Assembly (NCBI GenBank): GCA_030046135.1 | Contig: JASIEC010000094.1 | Location: 1-5,218 of the forward strand | Direction of reading: 5' to 3' | Length of the DNA: 5,218 nt | Source of the DNA: Thermoplasmata archaeon | GTDB taxonomy: Archaea; Thermoplasmatota; Thermoplasmata; Lutacidiplasmatales; UBA184 | In this document: one piece after another, positions 1 to 5,218 of the stretch | Numbering within the stretch: position 1 is the first letter of the stretch | Layout: each line of letters opens with the position of its first letter | The notes under the pieces: model-generated | Told to the model about the DNA's origin: nothing | What the model saw: the letters and a program-made list of their open reading frames with translations, nothing else | Database searches by the model: none | Translations under genes and position numbers: made by a program

Positions 1-2
1 CG

Positions 3-584
3 CGGACCCTCGTCTGGAAGCTGTACTCTCACGACACGCCTCCCGATCTCTCGAGCGCCCTCGCCGATGCGGGATGGCGTCGCCGGCCGCACGAGACGCT
101 CATGATAGTCGACCTGGCCCTCGAGATTCCGTCGTCCCCCCGGGCGAAAGGCCTGAGAGTCGAGCCGGTCGGAGACGACGACCAGTTTCGAGACTACGTC
201 TCGGTCGATCGCAGCGTTTTCGGAGCGGGGCCTTCCTCCGCGAGTGCCCCGCCCCCGAAGCGTCCCCTCGATCCCCGGATCGGCCTCTTCCTCGCGTACG
301 TCGACGGGACCCCGGCGTCGATCGGTCGGGCCGAGTACGAGCCGGGCCAGGCGCTCGCGGGTCTCTTCGGAGGTGGGACCCTGCCGGCGTACCAACGTCG
401 CGGGATCTACCGGGAACTTGTCCGGATCCGTCTCGATTGGTCGCGGGCGCGAGGGGCGCTCGCGGCGTTCACGGAGGCGGTGGACACCACCAGCCGGCCG
501 ATCCTGGAACGCCTCGGCTTCGTCGCGGTCTCGGGCATCGAGTCCTGGACGTGGGACGGCGAGCTGAGCTCAACCCGAAGTTGA
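3..584 (+). CDS. GNAT-family N-acetyltransferase (5' partial)
   Basis: A probable acetyl-CoA-dependent N-acetyltransferase of the GNAT fold, cytosolic, substrate unknown. The reading frame is open from the first complete codon at base 3, so the start lies upstream; the ATG at 102 is internal. This is supported by the stretch before it, which reads as protein (WKLYSHDTPPDL, then ALADAGW), a pattern seen at the end of the N-terminal part of some GNAT proteins. 193 residues are visible. The acetyl-CoA binding motif A is at about residues 124-140 (GGGTLPAYQRRGIYREL, with the R-R-G-I-Y pyrophosphate loop). The typical late-GNAT segment ILERLGF is at about 167-173. A proline/serine-rich stretch at about 76-88 looks like a loop. 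The frame ends at a TGA at 582-584. The next gene is about 150 bp away, so it is probably a separate transcription unit. Family call is firm; the substrate (amine, aminoglycoside, protein N-terminus) cannot be told. Confidence 0.87.
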   Translation, partial: RTLVWKLYSHDTPPDLSSALADAGWRRRPHETLMIVDLALEIPSSPRAKGLRVEPVGDDDQFRDYVSVDRSVFGAGPSSASAPPPKRPLDPRIGLFLAYVDGTPASIGRAEYEPGQALAGLFGGGTLPAYQRRGIYRELVRIRLDWSRARGALAAFTEAVDTTSRPILERLGFVAVSGIESWTWDGELSSTRS

Positions 585-638
585 GAGCGGCTCATCGGGG
601 CCCTCCCACGGGACGAGCGTCTGCCTCCGCGAGCCGAT

Positions 639-661
639 CCGGGGGACCGAGGGGCCCCCGG
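639..661 (+). other. GC-rich perfect hairpin in the gap before the exporter
   Basis: CCGGGGG (639-645) can pair perfectly with CCCCCGG (655-661) around a 9-base loop. It lies 55 bases after the acetyltransferase stop and about 77 bases before the ATPase start. There is no T-tract behind it, so it is not a standard bacterial terminator, and archaeal terminators usually depend on T-runs instead. It might be a 3'-end stabilising structure of the acetyltransferase transcript, part of the exporter leader, or chance in a very GC-rich stretch. Confidence 0.3.
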
Positions 662-695
662 CGGCCCCGGGCCGGGCGAGCGAACAGTCGTCGGC

Positions 696-707
696 CTTTC
701 CGGAAAG
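696..707. promoter_or_regulatory. 12-bp perfect palindrome upstream of the ABC exporter
   Basis: CTTTCCGGAAAG reads the same on both strands and sits 30 bases before the likely GTG start of the ATPase gene at 738. It is one of few places with A/T runs in this gap. The position suits a repressor or activator site for the exporter operon. The right half followed by purine-rich AGAGAGATAG could alternatively be a weak archaeal BRE/TATA region; no good TATA box is visible. Regulator unknown. Confidence 0.35.
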
Positions 708-737
708 AGAGATAGCCCGAGCGGAGTGAGGGGGTCC

Positions 738-1415
738 GTGTCCGAGTCGGTCGTCGAGGGGCGCGACGTCTGGAAGACGTACGGCACCGGGGAGACGGCG
801 GTCAACGCGCTGCGCGGCCTCAACCTCCAGATCCGCCGGGGTGAGATCCTGGCCGTGATGGGACCGTCGGGATGCGGCAAGACGACGTTCCTGAACTGCT
901 TCAGCGGCCTCGACGACATCTCGAAAGGCCAGGTGCTCGTCGAGGGAACCGACATCCACGCGATGCCGGACGACCGGAAGAGCGAGTACCGGGCGCGACG
1001 CACGGGGTTCGTGTTCCAGTCGTACAACCTCCTGCCCATCCTGACCGCCGAGGAGAACGTCGAGATGCCGCTCCTCATCGCGGGTCGGGGCGCGAAGGAG
1101 GCCCGCTCCGCGGCGCGGGAGATCCTGACCCGGATGGGACTGGGGGAACGCCTGAAGCACCGACCGTCGGAGCTGTCGGGCGGACAGCAGCAGCGGGTCT
1201 CGCTCGCCCGCGCCCTGGTCGCGCGTCCGGCGATCGTCTGGGCCGACGAGCCGACCGGCAACCTCGACGCGGAGGGCTCGCACGAGGTCACGGAGCTGCT
1301 CCGCTCGCTCAACCAGCAGTTCCAGCAGACGATGGTGGTCGTGACCCACGACGCGGGGGTCGCCGCGGCGTGCGATCGAACGCTGAGGATGCGCGACGGT
1401 CAGTTCGAGACCTGA
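738..1415 (+). CDS. ABC transporter ATP-binding protein, MacB/LolD type
   Basis: The cytosolic ATPase subunit of a MacB/LolCDE-like exporter; it hydrolyses ATP to drive the permease encoded next to it. It is 225 residues, the usual length for this family. Every motif is intact: Walker A GPSGCGKT (42-49), Q-loop glutamine in FVFQSYNLLP (Q94), signature LSGGQQQR (146-153), Walker B IVWADEP with catalytic Glu171, D-loop GNLD (174-177) and switch histidine H204 in VVTHD. The wording FVFQSYNLLPILTAEENVEMPL is typical of the LolD/MacB/FtsE branch. GTG at 738 is chosen because purine-rich Shine-Dalgarno-like sequence (GGAGTGAGGGGG, 723-734) precedes it; an in-frame GTG at 726 would add four residues but overlaps that sequence. 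The stop lies 12 bases before the permease start, so the two are surely one operon. The cargo cannot be inferred from the ATPase. Confidence 0.95.
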   Translation: MSESVVEGRDVWKTYGTGETAVNALRGLNLQIRRGEILAVMGPSGCGKTTFLNCFSGLDDISKGQVLVEGTDIHAMPDDRKSEYRARRTGFVFQSYNLLPILTAEENVEMPLLIAGRGAKEARSAAREILTRMGLGERLKHRPSELSGGQQQRVSLARALVARPAIVWADEPTGNLDAEGSHEVTELLRSLNQQFQQTMVVVTHDAGVAAACDRTLRMRDGQFET

Positions 1416-1418
1416 GGT
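1414..1418 (+). promoter_or_regulatory. Ribosome binding site of the permease, overlapping the ATPase stop
   Basis: GAGGT overlaps the last two bases of the ATPase stop codon (TGA, 1413-1415) and lies 9 bases before the permease ATG at 1428. This supports the 1428 start and suggests that ribosomes finishing the ATPase reinitiate on the permease. Confidence 0.5.
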
Positions 1419-1427
1419 CGGTCACCG

Positions 1428-4382
1428 ATGGCGGCGCTGGGGATCGGCGGACTGCTGCTGCTGATCCTGTTCGTGGTGTTCGTGGTCACGCTGGTCCTCG
1501 CGATTCGCCACCGCCTCGCGGTCCGGATCGCGATGCGCAACGTGCGTCGCGGGAAGGTACGGACCGCCCTCCTCGTCGCGGGGCTGCTCATCGGGACGAC
1601 GATCATCTCGGGGAGCCTGATCGTCGGGGACACCGTCGGCTCGCTCATCACGCACTACTCCTACCTCGGCGCCGGCTACGTCGACGAGTCGATCACCGGC
1701 ACCGCCCCGTCGGGCGGGCCGCTCTACTTTTCGTACTCGGTGTACAACGAGACCGTCAATCGGACCGCCGGCTACGACAGGATCTCAGGGCTCGCCCCGA
1801 TGATCGTCGACCTAGGGTCGGTCTACGATCGGACCACCGGCGTCCCCGAGACGAACCTCAACCTCATCGGGGTGAACGGCAACCAAAGCACCCAGCTCGG
1901 CCCGTTCGTGGCGCAGAACGGGAGCTCGCTCGAGGGACCGACCACCGGAGCGTTCCTCGACCAGCAGACGGCGAGCGCAATCAACGCGAGCGTCGGCGAC
2001 ACGCTCGTCGTCTACGGCCACCAAGCGCTCACGCTCACCGTCCAGGCGATCGTCGAGCCCAACGTCCGGGGCGCGTTCATCACCGCGGGGCTCGCGCCCG
2101 GCGACGTCTGGGTGTCGCTCGCGGCCGCGCAGTACCTCGAGAACGAGTCCGGGGACATCAACTACATCGCGATCACGAACGTCGGTAGCCAGGCGCAGGG
2201 GGCCGCCTCCTCGGGGGCGGTCGGCAGCTACCTCAACTCGACGCTCGCGGGGCTCCTGTCCTCCCAGGGCCTGGTCGTCGGGACCCCCCTCGAGACCTCG
2301 CTCACGCAGGCATCGAACTCGGGGTCGGACCTCGCGACGATCTTCCTCGTCCTCGGTCTGTTCTCGATCATCGCCGGCGCCCTCCTGATCGTCGGGATCT
2401 TCGTGATGCTCGCCGAGGAGCGCAAGGGCGAGATGGGGATGCTCCGGGCGATCGGGCTCAACCGGAGGGACCTCGTCTACACCTACTACTTCGAGGGGGT
2501 CGTGTACGCCGCCGGGAGCGCGCTCGCGGGCATCTTCGTCGGGGTCGCCGCCGGGTACTTCCTGGTCTATCTCGCCGGATTCATCCTTCGCAACGACGGG
2601 CTCCCCGCGAACGCGATCGTCCAGTCGTTCACGGTCACGGGCCAGAGCCTGATCGTCGCGTACGTCGCCGGATTCCTCCTCACGGTCGCCACGGTCGTGG
2701 TCGCGTCCCGCCGCGCGAGCCGCCTCAACATCGTCCGCGCGATCCGGGACATCCCCGAGCCGCCGCCGGCGCTCCGTGTCTACACGTGGCTCGCGGTGCT
2801 GGGCGGCGTCTTCGCGGCGATCGGGGCGCTGGTCTACGCCGCGACCTACCACGGCACCTCCAACGGGTCGGAGCCGATCCTTGGGGGGGCGCTCGTGATC
2901 CTCGGAGCGGGACTTGTCGCCGCGCGGTTCCTGAAGAACCGGCCGGTGTTCACGGCGTCCGGCCTCGCGCTGGTCGTCTGGACCGGGACCGAGAGGCTGC
3001 ACACCCTCCTCTTCGGGTCGAGCCACACCGGCGGGATCTTCGTCCTGTTCACCGAGGGGATCTTCCTCGTGGGGGGCGCCCTGATGATCGTCCTGTTCAA
3101 CGCCGACCTCCTCGCGCGCGGGCTCCGGGGCCTCCTCGGCGCGCGGGGCACCGCGAGCCCCGTCCTGCGCGTGGGCCTGGACTACCCGACCCGGCAGCCG
3201 ACGCGGACCGCGGTCAGCCTGACGATCTTCTCGCTCGTGGTCTTCACGATGGTCGCGACGGCCGGGTACGGCTCGACCCTGCAGGGGAGCCTGGCCAGCG
3301 AGGTCGCGAGCCAGTCGGGCGGGTACACGTTCTTCGGCTACTCGCAGAACCCGATCCCCGAGATCTGGAACGACATCCACTCGAACGCGACCCTCGCCCC
3401 GGAGTTCACGAACGCGGGCACGGTGGCCACCGGGACGGCGGAGGTGTACGTTCCGGGGTACGCCAAGAACCCGTACCAGGACTCGGTCTACGCGCCTCCC
3501 ACGAACCAGTCCGGGCCGTCGTCGTTCTACGACACCGAGGCATTCCCGTTCCTGTCGACGATCAACGGAACCGGCGCCGCCGCGACGTTCCAGCTGGTCG
3601 CCTCCGACCCGAACGACGCGGTCGTGGACGCGAACTACGACGCGTCCACCGGAAGCCTCGCCGGGTCGAGCGCGGGCGGCCACCCGATCCTCACCGTCGG
3701 CACGACGATCCGGGTCACCTCGCTGTCGGGCTCGGCGTCCGCCAACGTCACGGTCGTCGGGATCCTGAAGCAGTCGATCATCCCCGGCGTCTGGCTCAAC
3801 TCGGCGACCGCGACGGCCCTCGGCTACTCGGTGCAGAACGGCTATTTCCTGACCGTCGCACCCGGGATCTCCGCGACGACGGCCGCTCAGGATCTGAAGC
3901 GGGCGTTCTTCGCCGACGGCCTGGTCGTCGTCGACATCGAGGCGGTCCTCGCCTCGTCGATCGGCACGACCCAGGGGTTCATCGGCCTGCTCGAGATCTT
4001 CGTCGGGCTCGGCCTCGCGGTCGGGATCGCCGCGATGGGGATCCTCGCCCTCCGGGCGGTCGTGGAGCGCCGGCGGGATATCGGCATGCTCCGCGCCACG
4101 GGCTTCACGCAGGGGATGGTGCTGCGCTCGTTCCTACTTGAGTACTCGTACGTGACGCTCGTCGGGATCGCGATCGGGGCGTCGCTCGCGCTCCTCGTCG
4201 TCTACAACTCATCGATCAGCCCCGTCGCCTCGTCGGCCGGCATCACCAACTTCGTCGCGCCCTGGCTCACGGTGGTCGAGATCGTGGTCGTCGCGTACGG
4301 CCTCGTGCTGATCGCGATCGCCGGCCCGTCGCTCCGCGCTGCCCGGCTCGCGCCGGCCGAGGCGGTCCGCGTCACCGAATGA
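1428..4382 (+). CDS. FtsX-like ABC transporter permease with two FtsX modules
   Basis: The membrane subunit of the exporter, 984 residues. Read by eye, it has about 13 membrane segments: one extra N-terminal (3-25), module 1 (46-66, then 303-328, 354-385, 407-427), a four-segment linker (452-472, 484-500, 505-520, 536-557) and module 2 (594-613, 850-877, 903-925, 944-966). Large outer domains lie at about 67-300 and 614-848, the MacB-like extracytoplasmic domains. Each module has the conserved cytosolic coupling segment that docks on the ATPase: EERKGEMGMLRAIG (330-343) and ERRRDIGMLRATG (880-892). Each ends in the family's arginine-rich tail (RRASRLNIVRAIRD and LRAARLAPAEAVR). With the N-terminus outside, charged loops fall on the cytosolic side throughout. 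Thirteen N-x-S/T sequons all map to outer regions. The protein is larger than single-module MacB or LolC/E, so it may serve alone as a fused pair of half-permeases with an ATPase dimer. Cargo unknown; lipid, lipoprotein or peptide export are possible. Confidence 0.93.
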   Translation: MAALGIGGLLLLILFVVFVVTLVLAIRHRLAVRIAMRNVRRGKVRTALLVAGLLIGTTIISGSLIVGDTVGSLITHYSYLGAGYVDESITGTAPSGGPLYFSYSVYNETVNRTAGYDRISGLAPMIVDLGSVYDRTTGVPETNLNLIGVNGNQSTQLGPFVAQNGSSLEGPTTGAFLDQQTASAINASVGDTLVVYGHQALTLTVQAIVEPNVRGAFITAGLAPGDVWVSLAAAQYLENESGDINYIAITNVGSQAQGAASSGAVGSYLNSTLAGLLSSQGLVVGTPLETSLTQASNSGSDLATIFLVLGLFSIIAGALLIVGIFVMLAEERKGEMGMLRAIGLNRRDLVYTYYFEGVVYAAGSALAGIFVGVAAGYFLVYLAGFILRNDGLPANAIVQSFTVTGQSLIVAYVAGFLLTVATVVVASRRASRLNIVRAIRDIPEPPPALRVYTWLAVLGGVFAAIGALVYAATYHGTSNGSEPILGGALVILGAGLVAARFLKNRPVFTASGLALVVWTGTERLHTLLFGSSHTGGIFVLFTEGIFLVGGALMIVLFNADLLARGLRGLLGARGTASPVLRVGLDYPTRQPTRTAVSLTIFSLVVFTMVATAGYGSTLQGSLASEVASQSGGYTFFGYSQNPIPEIWNDIHSNATLAPEFTNAGTVATGTAEVYVPGYAKNPYQDSVYAPPTNQSGPSSFYDTEAFPFLSTINGTGAAATFQLVASDPNDAVVDANYDASTGSLAGSSAGGHPILTVGTTIRVTSLSGSASANVTVVGILKQSIIPGVWLNSATATALGYSVQNGYFLTVAPGISATTAAQDLKRAFFADGLVVVDIEAVLASSIGTTQGFIGLLEIFVGLGLAVGIAAMGILALRAVVERRRDIGMLRATGFTQGMVLRSFLLEYSYVTLVGIAIGASLALLVVYNSSISPVASSAGITNFVAPWLTVVEIVVVAYGLVLIAIAGPSLRAARLAPAEAVRVTE

Positions 4383-4600
4383 CCCGGCCGGACTCCGGGG
4401 CGAGCGCCCTCGGAGACTCGCCTCGTTGTCGGAGAGGCCCGCGACGCGAGCTCGTCGCGAGCGTCGAGGACGGCGTGGGGCCGCACCGCGACCGCTCCCC
4501 CGCGAGAAGGAACGGGCCCGCCGGGACCCGAACCCGGGCAAAGTCCGGGCGGACTCTCGCGATCGACCGTGCGCGGTCTCGGGGCGACGGCACTCTCGTG
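4383..4600. other. Non-coding gap with several short GC hairpins
   Basis: I see no credible gene here on either strand; open frames exist only because the stretch is so GC-rich, and their products are low-complexity arginine/proline sequence. It contains short perfect inverted repeats: GCGACG/CGTCGC (4441-4458), CCGGG/CCCGG (4521-4537), AGTCC/GGACT (4542-4555) and GACCG/CGGTC (4565-4578). The last three follow each other closely. They may be a structured 3' region of the exporter transcript or chance. The T-rich bases at 4603-4611 could end that transcript, since archaeal termination uses T-runs. Confidence 0.45.
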
Positions 4601-4628
4601 ACTTTACTTTTGGTAAAGACTATTTACT
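4601..4628 (+). promoter_or_regulatory. AT-rich promoter/operator of the toxin-antitoxin operon
   Basis: In a window that is otherwise very GC-rich, 21 of the 29 bases at 4601-4629 are A or T. CTTTAC (4602-4607) and GTAAAG (4613-4618) form a perfect inverted repeat with a 5-base spacer, and a third TTTAC follows at 4623-4627. The three half-sites start exactly 10 bp apart (4603, 4613, 4623) in alternating orientation. TATTTACT (4621-4628) after purine-rich GGTAAAGA resembles an archaeal BRE/TATA pair, which would place the transcript start near 4646-4650, at or beside the antitoxin start. Alternatively TTTACTTTT (4603-4611) is the TATA element, leaving a short leader with GGAAG. AbrB-type antitoxins usually repress their own promoter, so the repeat is the likely binding site. 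Confidence 0.55.
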
Positions 4629-4630
4629 CA

Positions 4631-4635
4631 GGAAG
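4631..4635 (+). promoter_or_regulatory. Possible ribosome binding site of the antitoxin gene
   Basis: GGAAG lies 6 bases before the GTG at 4642 and 12 before the alternative GTG at 4648. It favours 4642 if the transcript has a leader; if the TATA element is at 4621-4628, the transcript may be leaderless and this site unused. Confidence 0.35.
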
Positions 4636-4641
4636 TGTAGC

Positions 4642-4875
4642 GTGCACGTGGCGAGCACCGCGACGGTCAGCTCCAAGGGCCAGATCACCCTCCCGAAGCG
4701 GCTGCGCGACAAGCACCACCTGGAAGAGGGCGAGCTCGTCCTTGTTCTCGAGACCAAGGACGGCGTCCTCATCCGTCGGGGCAGGAAGAGCCTCCGCGGG
4801 CTCCTCCGGGGGAGGATCGACGCTCGGCGGGCCGAGAAGGAGATTCGCGCCCTTCGCAAGGAGTGGCGGCTCTGA
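4642..4875 (+). CDS. AbrB/MazE-fold (SpoVT-AbrB) antitoxin
   Basis: A small DNA-binding antitoxin, 77 residues, expected to neutralise the PIN toxin encoded directly downstream and to repress their shared promoter as a dimer. The swapped-hairpin AbrB domain fills about residues 3-46, with the hallmark ATVSSKGQITLPKRLRD (7-23) followed by LEEGELVLVLETKDGVLIRR. The C-terminal tail (about 47-77) is strongly basic and helical (SLRGLLRGRIDARRAEKEIRAL), the part that normally binds and blocks the toxin. GTG at 4642 is chosen as the first in-frame start after the AT-rich promoter and a GGAAG; GTG at 4648 would remove two residues. The frame stays open far upstream (to 4426), but that part is arginine-rich low-complexity sequence crossing the promoter and is not believable as protein. 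It overlaps the toxin gene by 13 bases. Family and role are firm by sequence and context; the exact start is not. Confidence 0.9.
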   Translation: MHVASTATVSSKGQITLPKRLRDKHHLEEGELVLVLETKDGVLIRRGRKSLRGLLRGRIDARRAEKEIRALRKEWRL

Positions 4876-5218
4876 CCGGGGCGGTCATCGACACCGTGGC
4901 CCTCATTGGGCATCTGAACGACTCGCTTCCGAAGGGTGCGGCCGGCCTGTTCCGCGCCGCGGAGAACGGAGAGGGCGTACTCTTCCTGCCGGAGATCGCC
5001 CTGGGCGAATTCGCCTATCTGGCCCTCCGGGGGAGGCTGGGACTTGAGCATCCGAGGGGACTGGTAGAGGAGGTCGTCGATCAGATCCGGGCCGGCGGTT
5101 ACATCCGGCTGTCGACCCTGGACGCCGCCGGCTGGGGAGTCTTCTTGGACCTGGACGTCCCCGAGCTTCACGATCGGTTAATCGCCGCCGACGCTGTAGC
5201 GCGCCGAGTTCCTCTGGT
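4863..5218 (+). CDS. PIN-domain ribonuclease toxin, VapC-like (3' partial)
   Basis: A probable metal-dependent endoribonuclease of the PIN fold, the toxin partner of the preceding AbrB-type antitoxin; known VapC toxins cut tRNA or rRNA and stop growth when free. 118 residues are visible before the window ends. Acidic active-site residues fit the family: Asp10 in AVIDTVALIG, Glu49 in LPEIALGEFAYLAL, and Asp104 in ELHDRLIAADAV. The fourth acidic residue, expected a little further on, lies beyond the end, so about the last 10-20 residues are missing. The usual DTN or DTS at the first motif is DTV here, a mild variation. The GTG at 4863 overlaps the antitoxin stop by 13 bases, showing coupled translation. 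CTG at 4872 is an alternative start with AAGGAG (4858-4863) 8 bases before it. Function is well supported by family and pairing; the RNA target is unknown. Confidence 0.87.
   Translation, partial: MAALTGAVIDTVALIGHLNDSLPKGAAGLFRAAENGEGVLFLPEIALGEFAYLALRGRLGLEHPRGLVEEVVDQIRAGGYIRLSTLDAAGWGVFLDLDVPELHDRLIAADAVARRVPL

Noticed and set aside
102..584. A complete acetyltransferase starting at the ATG at 102.
   Set aside because: The same frame is open to the window edge and the residues before 102 look like GNAT-family protein, so the ATG is internal and the gene is 5'-truncated by the window.
407..1349. Long open frames on the minus strand opposite the acetyltransferase tail and the ATPase.
   Set aside because: They are shadows of strongly coding + strand genes in GC-rich DNA; their products are arginine-rich and show no recognisable domain.
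1812..3683. A 623-codon minus-strand open frame opposite the permease.
   Set aside because: The product is an Arg/Asp/Glu/Gly-rich repeat-like sequence typical of an antisense shadow, while the + strand encodes a coherent FtsX permease over the same bases.
4515..4600. Possible tRNA on the minus strand: a T-arm-like CCGGG-TTCGGGT-CCCGG, with two small hairpins upstream.
   Set aside because: The near-universal A58 is G, no acceptor stem can be paired with the bases after the arm, there is no D-arm, and the upstream hairpins have 4-base loops, not the 7-base anticodon loop.
4426..4641. In-frame N-terminal extension of the antitoxin frame.
   Set aside because: It would be arginine-rich low-complexity sequence, crosses the AT-rich promoter, and makes the antitoxin twice the normal length. 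The AbrB domain starts cleanly at 4642-4648.
4620..5171. Minus-strand open frame opposite the antitoxin and toxin genes.
   Set aside because: The opposite strand encodes two clear, family-recognisable proteins in normal toxin-antitoxin order; the antisense product has no domain features.
1..5218. CRISPR arrays, insertion sequences, transposases or prophage genes.
   Set aside because: No regularly spaced repeats, terminal inverted repeats or mobile-element proteins were seen on either strand. The toxin-antitoxin pair alone does not show a mobile island.

Overview
The window is a GC-rich stretch of prokaryotic DNA with four kinds of content, all on the + strand: the 3' part of a GNAT acetyltransferase gene, a two-gene MacB/LolD-type ABC exporter, a structured non-coding gap, and a type II toxin-antitoxin pair (AbrB-fold antitoxin and PIN-domain toxin) whose toxin gene runs off the window end. 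The best guess for the host is a high-GC archaeon, possibly a soil- or sediment-type Thermoplasmatota lineage. The reasons are an isolated AT-rich TATA-like element in front of the antitoxin, many N-x-S/T sequons confined to the predicted outer face of the permease, a duplicated-FtsX permease of a style common in archaea, and GTG starts. This is inference; no rRNA or other marker gene is present.

Layout. 3-584: GNAT acetyltransferase, 5' end cut by the window. 585-737: gap with a perfect 7-bp-stem hairpin and a perfect 12-bp palindrome, probably the control region of the exporter. 738-1415: ABC ATPase with every catalytic motif intact. 1428-4382: 984-residue permease with two FtsX modules, two large outer domains and about 13 membrane segments, only 12 nt behind the ATPase. 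4383-4600: no gene, several short GC hairpins. 4601-4628: AT-rich promoter/operator with three TTTAC half-sites spaced exactly 10 bp apart. 4642-4875: AbrB-type antitoxin. 4863-5218: PIN toxin, overlapping the antitoxin and truncated at its C-terminus.

How the genes work together. The ATPase and permease should form one complex, with the ATPase docking on the two cytosolic coupling segments of the permease. The cargo cannot be read from the sequence; lipids, lipoproteins, peptides or mechanical signalling across the envelope are all known for this superfamily. The AbrB and PIN proteins should form a VapBC-like complex that represses its own promoter, and the ordered half-sites fit that. There is no sign that the GNAT gene is functionally linked to the exporter. 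I found no clearly undescribed system; the most distinctive signal is the helically phased operator in front of the antitoxin.
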